A DNA stretch of 64,000 bases. It comes from Rhodoblastus acidophilus (GTDB lineage Bacteria > Pseudomonadota > Alphaproteobacteria > Rhizobiales > Beijerinckiaceae). Both the position numbers and the translations under genes were made by a program. The notes under the pieces were generated by a model. The model worked only from the letters and a program-made list of their open reading frames with translations, made no database searches and was not told the origin of the DNA. Shown in pieces: positions 25,688 through 42,402 of this stretch. The stretch spans positions 1 to 64,000 of the forward strand of contig NZ_JAOQNX010000009.1 in NCBI RefSeq assembly GCF_025961575.1, read 5' to 3'. How positions within the stretch are numbered: the first letter of the stretch is position 1; the number at the start of each line of letters is the position of its first letter.

Positions 25688-26479
25688 TCACGCCAGAGCC
25701 AGCTTGGCCCCGACCAGCACGAGCACGCCGGCGAGCGCGCCGCGCAAAAACCTGTCCGGCGCCTTGGCGGCATAAGAACTGGCGATCATGATGCCGGGAA
25801 TCGAGCCGATCAGCAGCGACGCCAGCATCCGCCAGTCCACCGAGCCCATGGCCCAATGGCCCGCGCCGGCGATCAGGGTCAGCGGCACCGCGTGGACAAT
25901 GTCGGAGGCGATGATGCGCAAAGTGGGCATGCGCGGATAGAGCATCAGCAGCACGGTGACGCCGATGGCGCCGGCGCCGACGGAAGAAATGGTCACCAGC
26001 ACCCCGAGCGCCGCGCCCAAAGAGATCGTGAGCGCCCCGATGGCGCGGTCCGACAGCCGGTCGAAGGCCGGCGCCATGCGCGCCACCAGCCAGGGCCGGA
26101 ACAGCAGCGAAACCGCGGTCAAAAGCAGCGCAACGCCAAGCGCGAAAGTGATCGCGGAGCCGGCCTGGGCGGATTTGAACCCAAGATGCGAGAGCGCGAA
26201 CAAAGTGGCGAGCGCGGCCGGGACGCTGCCCGAGGCCAGCCGCAAAACCACCTTCCAGTCGATCGCCTTGTTGACGCCATGGACGGTCGAGCCGGCGATT
26301 TTGGTGAGGCCGGCATAGAGCAGATCGGTGCCGACCGCCGTCGCCGGATGGATGCCGAAGGCCAGCACCAGCAGCGGCGTCATCAGCGCGCCGCCGCCGA
26401 CGCCGGTCAGACCGACCACGCTGCCGACCAAAAGCCCCGAAAAAACAAAGGGCCATTCCACCAAACCGCTCAAGACCAT
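25688..26479 (-). CDS. TauE/SafE-family sulfite/organosulfonate permease
   Basis: A 263-residue polytopic inner-membrane protein with about eight helices arranged as two repeats. The first repeat has VGSVVGLTGVGGGALMTPLL (G-x-G-G-G-x-L-x-x-P) followed by HPATAVGTDLLYAGLTKIAG. The second has SSVGAGAIGVTVLLMLYP followed by IIASDIVHAVPLTLIAG, which are the family's conserved half-repeats. The ATG at 26479 has GGGAGCGG upstream. Family members export sulfite, sulfoacetate or related anions; here no sulfur genes flank it, so the substrate is open. Confidence 0.9.
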   Translation of the reverse strand: MVLSGLVEWPFVFSGLLVGSVVGLTGVGGGALMTPLLVLAFGIHPATAVGTDLLYAGLTKIAGSTVHGVNKAIDWKVVLRLASGSVPAALATLFALSHLGFKSAQAGSAITFALGVALLLTAVSLLFRPWLVARMAPAFDRLSDRAIGALTISLGAALGVLVTISSVGAGAIGVTVLLMLYPRMPTLRIIASDIVHAVPLTLIAGAGHWAMGSVDWRMLASLLIGSIPGIMIASSYAAKAPDRFLRGALAGVLVLVGAKLALA

Positions 26480-26570
26480 CGGCCGCCGCTCCCGTTCACG
26501 GCGCTAAGATATTTTTTCTAGTGAAATAGTCAAATAATTTCTGTCCCGAGGACCCCGGCCCACGAGCTGT

Positions 26571-26589
26571 TTCTGACGCTACGTCAGAA
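26571..26589. promoter_or_regulatory. 8-3-8 perfect inverted repeat
   Basis: TTCTGACG-CTA-CGTCAGAA lies between the divergent TauE and EF-G-like genes, about 20 bases upstream of the FixK-like box. The perfect symmetry and location suggest an operator or a small hairpin. No regulator is assigned. Confidence 0.45.
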
Positions 26590-26610
26590 GGTTAAGTTCA
26601 AGCCATGATC

Positions 26611-26624
26611 TTGATCATTGGCAA
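26611..26624 (+). promoter_or_regulatory. FixK/FNR-type box upstream of EF-G-like gene
   Basis: TTGATCATTGGCAA fits the rhizobial FixK2 pattern TTG(A/C)-N6-(T/G)CAA exactly. TATTTG at 26643-26648 could be the -10 of a promoter whose start would be near 26655-26659, putting the box about 40 bases upstream as in class II FNR/CRP promoters. This suggests control by oxygen limitation. The overlapping ATGATCTTGATCAT is itself a 6-2-6 palindrome. Confidence 0.5.
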
Positions 26625-26708
26625 AATCGGACAGAAGTGAAATATTTGCGACAAGGCCCGTCGCAGCACGGAGCAGCACGGACCGGACGAAGCCGAAGGA
26701 GGCTTAAG

Positions 26709-28799
26709 ATGAGCGAAGTTCTGCCCGGCGACAGACGCGTTTCGGGCCCGCGCTTGATCGCGCTGGTTGGCCCGTTCCAGAGCGGCAAGACCAGCCTGCT
26801 CGAATCCATCCTGACCCGAGGCGGCGCGCTGTCGCGCCAGGGATCGGTGCGCGACGGCTCATCGGTGGGCGATTCCAGCCCGGAGGCCCGCGCCCACGCC
26901 GCCAGCGTCGAGGCCAATGTCGCCTCCGTGGATTATCTCGGCGACCGCTTCACCTTCGTCGACCTGCCCGGCTCCGTCGAATTCGCCCATGAGGCCCGCA
27001 ACGTCCTGCCCCTGTGCGACGCCGCCGTCGTCGTCTGCGAGGCCGACGAGCGCAAGGTGCCGGCCCTGCGCGTGATCCTGAGCGAGCTCGAGGAGCTCGG
27101 CCTGCCGCGCATCCTGTTCCTCAACAAGATCGACTCCGCCACGGCGCGCATCCGCGAAATCCTCGCTTTGCTCCAGCCGGCCTCGCGCACCCCGCTGCTG
27201 TTGCGGCAAATCCCGATCTGGCAGAACGGCATCGTCACCGGCTTCATCGACCTCGCGCTGGAGCGCGCCTTCGTCTATCGCGAACACGCCCCCTCCGTGG
27301 TGGTGGACGTCCCCGCCGGCGAACTGCCGAGCGAGAAGGAAGCCCGCTACACCATGCTGGAGAAACTGGCGGATTATGACGATTCGCTGATGGAGGAGCT
27401 GCTCTCCGACATCGAGCCGCCGCGCGACCAGGTGTTCGACGACCTCACCGCCGACCTGCGCAAGGGCCTGGTCGCCCCCGTCCTGATCGGCTCGGCGGCG
27501 GAAGGCCATGGCGTCACCCGCCTGCTCAAAGCGCTTCGCCACGAGGCGCCCGGCATTGCGCAATTGCGCGCGCGGTTGGGCATAGCCGACCAGGGCGCGC
27601 CGCTGGCCCATGCGCTCAAGACCGTGCACACCGCCCATGGCGGCAAGCTGACGTTTTCGCGCGTGCTGCGCGGCGGTTTTGTCGACGGCGGCGTGGTGAA
27701 GAGCGCGCGCGGCGAGGACCGCATCTCCGGCCTGTCCCGGCTGATGGGCCTCACCGCGACCAAACAGGCCAAGGTCGAGGACGGCGATTGCGTCGCCTTC
27801 GGCCGCCTCGACCATGTCGCCACCGGCGACACTTTTGGCGACGCCAAGGCGGGCGCCGCAGCGGCGGCCGCGCCGGCGCAGGCCGTGCCGCATGTCGCGC
27901 CGCCGCAGCCGGCCTATGCGCTGGCGGTGACGGTGAAGGACCGCAAGGACGAGGCCCGCCTGGCCACGGCCATCGCCAAATTGTCGGAGGAGGACCCGTC
28001 GCTGGTGTTCGTCCACGACCAGGAGGCCGGCGAAATGCGCCTGCTCGGCCAGGGCGAGATGCATGTGCGCGTGGCGCTGGAGCGGCTGAACGCCCGGTTC
28101 GGCGTGGTGGTCGAGACGCAAAAACCCTCGGTCGGCTACAAGGAGACGATTCGCCACACGGTCAATGTGCGCGGACGCCATAAAAAGCAGTCCGGCGGCC
28201 ACGGCCAGTTCGGCGACGTGGTCCTCGACGTCGCCCCCCTGCCCCGAGGCGACGGTTTCGCCTTCAAGGAAACCGTCCACGGCGGCGCGGTGCCGCGGAA
28301 TTATTTCAGCGCCATCGAAGAAGGCTGCAAGGATGCGCTGGAGCGCGGCCCGCTCGGCTTCCCGGTGGTGGACGTCGCGGTGACGCTCACCGACGGCTCC
28401 TACCATACCGTGGATTCCTCCGACATGGCGTTCCGCACGGCGGCGCGACTCGGCGTCGCCGAAGCCCTGGCCAAGGCCGGCCCGGTGCTACTCGAGCCCA
28501 TTCTCGCCGTGGAGATCACCACGCCGAGCGACTGCCTGTCGAAGATCACCGCGATCGTCTCGGGACGGCGCGGCCAGATCCTCGGCTATGACGCCCGCCC
28601 CGACTGGGACGGCTGGGACGTGCTCAACACCCTGATCCCCGAGGCGGAAATGGAGGGCCTGATTGTCGAGCTGCGCTCAGCCACGGCCGGCGTCGGCTCG
28701 TTCGCGCAGAAATTCGACCATTGGGCCGAAATCGTCGGAAAATCGGCCGACGCCATCGTCGCCCACCGCGCCGCCGCCGCCAAGGCGCCGGCGCACTGA
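26709..28799 (+). CDS. Elongation factor G-like protein (divergent EF-G paralogue)
   Basis: A 696-residue protein co-linear with EF-G: G domain (1 to about 265), domain II (about 290-365), an Ala/Pro-rich linker, domain III from about 405, domain IV (about 480-600, with RHKKQSGGHGQFGDV) and domain V. The nucleotide motifs are altered: G1 is GPFQSGKTSL, G3 is DLPGS instead of DTPGH (the catalytic His is absent), G4 NKID is intact, and the RGITI Thr motif of switch I is not found. It may bind GTP but hydrolyse it poorly. Start ATG 26709 behind GGAGG. True fusA is expected elsewhere. Confidence 0.88.
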   Translation: MSEVLPGDRRVSGPRLIALVGPFQSGKTSLLESILTRGGALSRQGSVRDGSSVGDSSPEARAHAASVEANVASVDYLGDRFTFVDLPGSVEFAHEARNVLPLCDAAVVVCEADERKVPALRVILSELEELGLPRILFLNKIDSATARIREILALLQPASRTPLLLRQIPIWQNGIVTGFIDLALERAFVYREHAPSVVVDVPAGELPSEKEARYTMLEKLADYDDSLMEELLSDIEPPRDQVFDDLTADLRKGLVAPVLIGSAAEGHGVTRLLKALRHEAPGIAQLRARLGIADQGAPLAHALKTVHTAHGGKLTFSRVLRGGFVDGGVVKSARGEDRISGLSRLMGLTATKQAKVEDGDCVAFGRLDHVATGDTFGDAKAGAAAAAAPAQAVPHVAPPQPAYALAVTVKDRKDEARLATAIAKLSEEDPSLVFVHDQEAGEMRLLGQGEMHVRVALERLNARFGVVVETQKPSVGYKETIRHTVNVRGRHKKQSGGHGQFGDVVLDVAPLPRGDGFAFKETVHGGAVPRNYFSAIEEGCKDALERGPLGFPVVDVAVTLTDGSYHTVDSSDMAFRTAARLGVAEALAKAGPVLLEPILAVEITTPSDCLSKITAIVSGRRGQILGYDARPDWDGWDVLNTLIPEAEMEGLIVELRSATAGVGSFAQKFDHWAEIVGKSADAIVAHRAAAAKAPAH

Positions 28800-28815
28800 C
28801 GCAAGCGCTGGAAAC

Positions 28816-28839
28816 AGGCGGCGCCTTCGGGCGCCGCCT
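28816..28839. terminator. Bidirectional UUCG-tetraloop terminator
   Basis: A 10-bp GC stem (AGGCGGCGCC paired with GGCGCCGCCT) closed by TTCG in a C-G context, the very stable UUCG tetraloop. It lies between the convergent EF-G-like and Crp/Fnr genes and touches the latter's stop codon, so it probably ends both transcripts. Confidence 0.7.
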
Positions 28840-29558
28840 CAGTCCGGCGACACTTTGCCACGCGCCGAATCACCCGCGAGATAGGCTTCGAGCCGCACGC
28901 GCGAGGGAATCACCACGCCGCCATATCTCATCTGGATGAGCCCCTTGTCGGAGAGCCCGCGCAACAACCGGCTCACCCGCTGGCGCGAGCCGAAGCCGAA
29001 CTGGGACAGATGGGTCTGGGTGACGGGCGCCGCATGGCCCTCGCGCGCCAGCGCCACCCCGTCGGAAGAGGCGAGAAGCAACAGATAGACAAGGCGTTTT
29101 TCCGGACCGAAGGCGGCGAAGGACAGAGCCCAGCCGGTCAGCAGCCGGGTCCACTCGCCGACGCGGTCGATGACTTCGAGCAGCGCGGCCGGATTGGCGC
29201 CGACCATGCGCTGGAGGTCGCGAGCCGGCAGGGCGATCAATGTTGCATTTGGCGAACTCCAGAGGTCGCACATCATCGGCGCCGTGCCGAACACGCCAAT
29301 CCAGCTCATCCATTTTCCGGGAAGAATTGGCAAGTACGAATATCCGCCATCCGCCGTCGACAGGGTGTAATCGAGACTGCCCTCGACAACGTAGCGCAAG
29401 TATTCCGGGCGATCATCCCGTTCGGTCAACAACGTGCGTTCGTGATAATGCTCAAGCCGCGCCTTTCCGCAGAGTTCACGACGCTCCTGTTCCGAGAGTC
29501 GCGCGAAAACGCGGCAGCCGTTTACGATCGCGGGAATGTCGATTGACTTCTGCCCCAT
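28839..29558 (-). CDS. Crp/Fnr-family transcription regulator
   Basis: A 239-residue regulator. An N-terminal cyclic-nucleotide-like beta barrel (about residues 15-130, YLRYVVEGSLDYTLS and LPGKWMSWIGVFG) is followed by a dimer helix and a C-terminal winged helix (THLSQFGFGSRQRVSRLLRGL). The four-Cys Fe-S pattern of FNR is not present (scattered Cys only), so it is not a canonical oxygen-sensing FNR. The start is ATG 29558 or GTG 29567; GGAAG lies very close to the former. It is convergent with the EF-G-like gene and divergent from a small unknown gene. Confidence 0.87.
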   Translation of the reverse strand: MGQKSIDIPAIVNGCRVFARLSEQERRELCGKARLEHYHERTLLTERDDRPEYLRYVVEGSLDYTLSTADGGYSYLPILPGKWMSWIGVFGTAPMMCDLWSSPNATLIALPARDLQRMVGANPAALLEVIDRVGEWTRLLTGWALSFAAFGPEKRLVYLLLLASSDGVALAREGHAAPVTQTHLSQFGFGSRQRVSRLLRGLSDKGLIQMRYGGVVIPSRVRLEAYLAGDSARGKVSPD

Positions 29559-29701
29559 GGCTTCCACATATCATATTGCGGAACGACGCCCCGCCAAAAT
29601 GCTCCGCCAAACCTGCAATTGGTGTAAACTTAACATTTACCCGCTCCATTCCGCCATAGGATGACCAAGGGCATCAGGCAAAAAATTATCAGGAGCGAGA
29701 C

Positions 29702-29965
29702 ATGAAGGCTGCAGCGCAGGAGCAGAACAGGTCAACACCGCCAGACCAGGAGACCGACGAAGGCGCGTCGCTGCTGGAGACCGTCGTCAACGCCCATTAC
29801 CTCGCCCTGCAGATGCGCATGCTGGCCAAATCGCGCGCGTTCACCGGCAGCGAGGCCACGGAATTGCTGGCGTCGGCGCTCACCGAATGGGCGCAGCTCG
29901 CCGGCGGCGAATGTTTCGAAAACAACTCGTCGATCGCCGCCCTGAAACGGCGCGAGAAGCACTAG
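29702..29965 (+). CDS. Small protein of unknown function (87 aa)
   Basis: Not recognised. A soluble, largely helical acidic peptide (LLETVVNAHYLALQMRMLA, ATELLASALTEWAQLAGG) with one Cys. The ribosome-binding site AGGAG lies seven bases before the ATG at 29702, and a perfect hairpin terminator begins at its stop codon, so it appears to be a real single-gene transcript. Divergent from the Crp/Fnr regulator, which may control it. Confidence 0.65.
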   Translation: MKAAAQEQNRSTPPDQETDEGASLLETVVNAHYLALQMRMLAKSRAFTGSEATELLASALTEWAQLAGGECFENNSSIAALKRREKH

Positions 29966-29987
29966 AGCCTGTTCACCGAACAGGCTC
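29965..29987 (+). terminator. Hairpin terminator after small gene
   Basis: Perfect 10-3-10 inverted repeat GAGCCTGTTC-ACC-GAACAGGCTC starting at the stop codon of the 87-residue gene, followed by CATATTCTT. A good intrinsic-type stem with only a weak U-tract. Confidence 0.7.
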
Positions 29988-30169
29988 CATATTCTTGGCG
30001 CAACGCATTTTCTTCACCACGAACCGGCGTTCCCTTCGCTCGAAAATGCTCTGAGCCCAAGCGCCGGACCCGACCCAGGGTCCGACGCGCGACAACTTCC
30101 GCCCCCGCCTCCCCGAGCGTAAAATCTGCAGGCCGCGACTCGCGGCCGCAAAAACGTCCGGAGGACCCC

Positions 30170-30586
30170 ATGCTGACACGCCGCGGACTGGCGCAATGTC
30201 TTCTTTGCGCCATTGCAAGCCAATCGGGTTTCGCCGCCACCGCCGCCCAGGCGGAAGCGCCGGCGGCGCCCGCAGGCGTGCGTCGAACGATCCTGCGCCG
30301 CGGCGAGGGGCCGACGCCGGAGTTCGAAACCGTGCTCGCCGAAGCCCTGGTCGACGCCAATGCAATGGTGCCGCGCCACATCCATCCCGGCGTCGAATCC
30401 GGCTATATTGTCGAGGGTTCGGCGGTTCTGGAGCTCGAGGGCGCGCCGCCCCTGCCGGTGAAAGCCGGCGACGGCGTGATCATCGCGGCGCGGCGCCCGC
30501 ATCTTCTCCGCAACGGCGACCGCCCGATGAAGATCATCTCGACTTATATTCTTGAAAAGGGTCAGCCGATCGCGCTTCCCGCCTGA
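30170..30586 (+). CDS. Exported cupin-domain protein
   Basis: A 138-residue small cupin with an export signal. The N-terminus TRRGLAQ followed by a hydrophobic stretch and AATAAQA-E is compatible with a twin-arginine signal peptide. The cupin metal motif is PRHIHPGVESGYIVEGSAVL (H-x-H and E); the second motif GDGVIIAARRPHLLRNG supplies the last His. It is predicted to be a periplasmic metal-binding cupin of unknown activity. The GGAGGACCCC just before the ATG is the ribosome-binding site. It precedes the rplK promoter but looks independent. Confidence 0.83.
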   Translation: MLTRRGLAQCLLCAIASQSGFAATAAQAEAPAAPAGVRRTILRRGEGPTPEFETVLAEALVDANAMVPRHIHPGVESGYIVEGSAVLELEGAPPLPVKAGDGVIIAARRPHLLRNGDRPMKIISTYILEKGQPIALPA

Positions 30587-30602
30587 CCGCGGCCGAAAAA
30601 AA

Positions 30603-30630
30603 CTTGTCAAGCCGTCCGTTTCCCTATAGA
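30603..30630 (+). promoter_or_regulatory. Probable promoter of the rplKA operon
   Basis: CTTGTC (30603-30608) and TATAGA (30625-30630) are spaced 16 bases apart, close to an alphaproteobacterial sigma-70-type promoter. Transcription would start near 30637, leaving a leader of about 170 bases before rplK. Confidence 0.6.
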
Positions 30631-30680
30631 GACGCCCAACCTTGTCCGGGTTTTCCCGGTCAAGGCCCACATGTGCGGGA

Positions 30681-30711
30681 GGTTTTCCGGTCGCCAGCCG
30701 GAGTGAAAACC
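30681..30711 (+). promoter_or_regulatory. Leader hairpin upstream of rplK (candidate L1 control site)
   Basis: GGTTTT pairs with AAAACC and CCGG with CCGG around a short loop, with an AGTG bulge on the 3' side. A bulged stem in the rplK leader is where ribosomal protein L1 represses the rplK-rplA mRNA in other bacteria. The L1-site match was not verified by alignment. Confidence 0.4.
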
Positions 30712-30808
30712 GCACCGCAACCTGCAACCCGCGCGGACCGGCAAAAACCGTCGCCGCGCATTTCGTTTTGGCGCAAGCCAGGCGAATCATCCCTTGGGAG
30801 CAGCCATT

Positions 30809-31237
30809 ATGGCAAAGAAGATCACGGGCTACGTGAAGCTTCAGGTTCCGGCCGGCTCGGCCAATCCGTCGCCGCCGATCGGTCCCGCGCTCGGCCAGCG
30901 CGGCCTGAACATCATGGAATTCTGCAAGGCGTTCAACGCCAAGACCGCGCAGATGGAAAAGGGGACCCCGATCCCCGTCATCATCACCGCTTACGCCGAC
31001 CGCTCCTTCACCTTCGAGATGAAGCAGCCGCCGGTCACCTTCTTCCTGAAGAAGGCCGCCGGCATCAAGTCGGGCTCCAAGACCACCGGCCGCGGCTTCG
31101 TCGGCAAGGTGACCCGCGACCAGATCCGCGAAATCGCGGAGAAGAAGGCGGCGGACCTGAACTCCCATTCGGTCGAATCGGCTATGGCCATGATCGAGGG
31201 TTCCGCCAAGTCCATCGGCCTGGAAGTTGTGGGGTAA
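30809..31237 (+). CDS. rplK: 50S ribosomal protein L11
   Basis: 142 residues, exactly the usual L11 length. It starts [21 protein letters not shown] with the conserved [20 protein letters not shown] loop that contacts the GTPase-associated centre of 23S rRNA and thiostrepton. The ATG at 30809 follows GGGAGC. It is first in the ribosomal/RNA-polymerase cluster and followed by rplA after three bases. secE and nusG, which usually precede it, are not here. Confidence 0.98.
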   Translation: MAKKITGYVKLQVPAGSANPSPPIGPALGQRGLNIMEFCKAFNAKTAQMEKGTPIPVIITAYADRSFTFEMKQPPVTFFLKKAAGIKSGSKTTGRGFVGKVTRDQIREIAEKKAADLNSHSVESAMAMIEGSAKSIGLEVVG

Positions 31238-31240
31238 GCC

Positions 31241-31939
31241 ATGAGCGGCAAGCGTATTACGAAAGCCCGCGAGGGCATTGAGCGCACCAAGCTCTATCCG
31301 GTCGCCGACGCCATCAAGATGGTGCGCGAGCGCGCCAGCGCCAAATTCGACGAAACCGTCGAAATCGCGCTGAACCTCGGCGTCGACCCCAAGCACGCCG
31401 ACCAGATGGTCCGCGGCGTGGTCAACCTGCCGAACGGCACCGGCCGCACCCTGCGCGTCGCCGTTTTCGCCCGCGGCGCCAAGGCTGACGAAGCCAAGGC
31501 CGCTGGCGCCGACGTGGTCGGCGCGGAAGAGCTGGTCACCATCGTTCAGGGCGGCACGATCGATTTCGATCGCTGCATCGCCACCCCGGACATGATGCCG
31601 CTGGTCGGCCGTCTCGGTAAGGTGCTCGGCCCGCGCGGCCTGATGCCGAACCCGAAGGTCGGCACCGTGACCATGGATGTCGCGGCCGCGGTCGCCGCCT
31701 CCAAGGGCGGCGCGGTCGAGTTCCGTGTGGAAAAGGCCGGCATCGTGCAGGGCTCGGTGGGCAAGGCTTCGTTCGGCGACGAGAAGCTGGCGGAAAACAT
31801 CGCCGCCTTCGTCGACGCCGTGGTCAAGGCCAAGCCGGCGGGCGCCAAGGGCACCTATCTGCAGCGCGTGGCGATTTCTTCGACCATGGGCCCGGGCGTG
31901 AAGGTGGACCCCTCTTCCATTTCCGTGGCGCAGCACTAA
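31241..31939 (+). CDS. rplA: 50S ribosomal protein L1
   Basis: 232 residues, standard length. It contains [20 protein letters not shown] and the [20 protein letters not shown] region of L1. It binds 23S rRNA at the L1 stalk and in other bacteria represses its own operon. The ATG at 31241 lies three bases after rplK. It is followed by a long spacer with hairpins before rplJ. Confidence 0.98.
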   Translation: MSGKRITKAREGIERTKLYPVADAIKMVRERASAKFDETVEIALNLGVDPKHADQMVRGVVNLPNGTGRTLRVAVFARGAKADEAKAAGADVVGAEELVTIVQGGTIDFDRCIATPDMMPLVGRLGKVLGPRGLMPNPKVGTVTMDVAAAVAASKGGAVEFRVEKAGIVQGSVGKASFGDEKLAENIAAFVDAVVKAKPAGAKGTYLQRVAISSTMGPGVKVDPSSISVAQH

Positions 31940-32553
31940 ATATTGCAAAATAGGCCCTTGACGCGAATTTGCGTCAGGGCGCTTGACAATTTGCAAAATT
32001 TCGTTCCGCCCCTCTTGGCAGGCGAAACGAAGATCGTTAAAAGACGAAATTCGGGGATGCGTCCCATCCCCGTTTTCCCGTGCAGGTCGCAAAGGGCGAT
32101 TTCCGCTTTGGTCGGATGACAGCCGCGAACAAGATTTTTGAGCGCCCCGGACCGAAGGGTCTGGATCGGCGCCTAAGGTTTTGTCCGAATCTTTGCTCTC
32201 GCGGGAGAGAGCTTCCGTTGAAGCGCCGCAAGGCCTTCAGCGGTGGAAGGGCCGAAATGCTGGAGTTCGCTTCAACGCTTCGACCCGTCCTGTCCGAGAC
32301 TGCCGGCGCTTTCCTTACGGGAGGCTTAATCGGAGGGCGGTTTTCCGCATCCGGCCAGCATAGACGGGGAAAGACCGGATTTCCCGGCGGGTCAACCGCC
32401 GGACACAAGTTTGGTTCGAACCCTCTGATCCACGGGGATGCGCGACAGCGCGACCTCAAGTGGGGACAGGCATCGGCGCCGTGAGACGCAAGTTTCGCGG
32501 CATGTCGGCAACCGGCGCAGTCGTTTCGATTGCGCCAACATAGTGAGAGCACT
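31940..32553 (+). other. rplA-rplJ spacer / L10 leader region
   Basis: About 610 bases without a gene. It contains a bulged hairpin just after rplA (31954-31980, GCCCTTGACGC paired with GCGTCAGGGC), a TTGACA hexamer at 31983-31988 without a good -10, an intrinsic-terminator-like hairpin at 32052-32076, then about 475 bases of leader. In other bacteria the L10-L7/L12 complex represses its own mRNA by binding such a leader; that role here is inferred. GGTTCGAACC at 32413-32422 mimics a tRNA T-loop but is only a palindrome. Confidence 0.55.
32052..32076 (+). terminator. Intrinsic terminator/attenuator between rplA and rplJ
   Basis: CGGGGATG and CATCCCCG form an 8-bp GC-rich stem with a five-base loop, followed directly by TTTT. 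It lies 113 bases after the rplA stop, so it may end the rplKA message or attenuate read-through into rplJL-rpoBC. Confidence 0.65.
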
Positions 32554-33075
32554 GTGGACAGAGCGGAAAAAAAACAAGCCGTATCCACGCTCCATGACGT
32601 CTTTTCGAAGACGGGCGTGGTCGTGGTGGCGAAATATTCCGGCCTGACCGTCGCCCAGATGCAGAACCTGCGCAAGCAGGCGCGTGCGGCTGGCGCGAGC
32701 GTGCAGGTGGCGAAAAATCGCCTCGCCAAGATCGCCCTCGACGGCACTGACGTCGCCTCCATCGGCGCCCTGCTCAAGGGCCCGACCCTGATCGCCTATT
32801 CGGCCGATCCGGTGGCGGCGCCCAAGGTCGCTGCGGCCTTCGCCAAGGATCACGACAAGTTCGTCATCCTCGGCGGCGCCATGGGGACCACGGCCCTGAA
32901 TCCGGATGGCGTGAAGTCGCTTGCGACCCTGCCGTCCCTGGACGAACTGCGCGGCAAGCTGGTTGGCCTCCTCCAGGCCCCGGCGACCAAGCTCGCGCAG
33001 CTCACGACCGCTCCCGCCAGCAAGCTGGCGCGCGTGGTCGGGGCCTATGCCGCGAAGGACGACGCCGCCGCGTGA
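32554..33075 (+). CDS. rplJ: 50S ribosomal protein L10
   Basis: 173 residues, usual for alphaproteobacterial L10. The start is GTG at 32554 ([17 protein letters not shown]...), giving the standard N-terminus. Conserved segments [20 protein letters not shown] and [10 protein letters not shown] contact 23S rRNA. The C-terminal helix binds L7/L12 dimers. rplL follows after 60 bases. Confidence 0.97.
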   Translation: MDRAEKKQAVSTLHDVFSKTGVVVVAKYSGLTVAQMQNLRKQARAAGASVQVAKNRLAKIALDGTDVASIGALLKGPTLIAYSADPVAAPKVAAAFAKDHDKFVILGGAMGTTALNPDGVKSLATLPSLDELRGKLVGLLQAPATKLAQLTTAPASKLARVVGAYAAKDDAAA

Positions 33076-33135
33076 TCGCGGCCCGGCGAAGCACATCCTT
33101 AAACGAACCAAACTCAAGACAACGGAACCATTACA

Positions 33136-33513
<378 letters not shown>

Positions 33514-33566
33514 TTCGCGAGCTGACGCGAGGGGCGCCGCGCGTCCCTCGCTCGGCACGAATTCAA

Positions 33567-33596
33567 GACGGTCCCGGGGTTTTCCCCGGGGCCGTC
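33567..33596 (+). terminator. Hairpin in rplL-rpoB spacer (attenuator or processing site)
   Basis: GACGGTCCCGGGG and CCCCGGGGCCGTC form a 13-bp stem (one T-G wobble) with a TTTT loop. There is no U-tract after it. In E. coli the same spacer holds an attenuator and an RNase III site that set the ribosomal-protein to polymerase ratio; a similar role is inferred. Confidence 0.6.
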
Positions 33597-33757
33597 AAGC
33601 CGTCCCAGGGGCTTAAAAACTTGGACGTGAGGGGGAAGACCTCATGAACACAAAAACTTCCAGGATTTTGCGCGGTTTTTCAACCGTGCATCCCCGGCCA
33701 GGCCGGGACGGGCGGAGGTCAATTCGGACCCGCCAGCAATGAGGTGCGAGGAGCGAC

Positions 33758-37891
<4,134 letters not shown>

Positions 37892-37996
37892 TTTGGGGAG
37901 GCCGCGCGCCTCCCCTGCCCCATGGCGTTCGCAGCCGTCACCGGCTGCGCCTGAAATTTTCAGCGAGCATCCCGCACGGGATCGCAGGAGCACAGC

Positions 37997-42178
<4,182 letters not shown>

Positions 42179-42189
42179 TCGAAAAGCAC

Positions 42190-42217
42190 AAAGGCCGCGA
42201 AAGCGGCCTTTGTTTTG
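42190..42217 (+). terminator. Intrinsic terminator of rpoBC operon
   Basis: AAAGGCCGC-GAAA-GCGGCCTTT followed by GTTTTG: a 9-bp stem closed by a GNRA tetraloop and a short U-run, 12 bases after the rpoC stop codon. Confidence 0.85.
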
Positions 42218-42316
42218 CGCAGTTTGACGACTGCGGCAGATACGGAGAGAGCCTAGACTCCCCTGAACGACGACGTTTCTTTTATATTCAATAAGTTAAT
42301 ATGAAGATCGCGCTGA

Positions 42317-42331
42317 TTGACGTCGCGTCAA
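42317..42331. promoter_or_regulatory. 6-3-6 palindrome upstream of Hint-protein gene
   Basis: TTGACG-TCG-CGTCAA is a perfect inverted repeat 72 bases before the ATG at 42403, in an AT-rich spacer. It could be an operator; TTGACG could also serve as a -35 element. No regulator is assigned. Confidence 0.4.
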
Positions 42332-42402
42332 ACTTCTGGTGATAATTATTAACAGTTTATTTCAAGCATTACCTTGCTTTTTCGAATTTCCTGAGGATTG
42401 CA

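Noticed and set aside
32409..32430. tRNA-like T-loop sequence GGTTCGAACC
   Set aside because: The flanking bases do not form a T-stem, and no D-arm, anticodon arm or acceptor stem can be drawn upstream.
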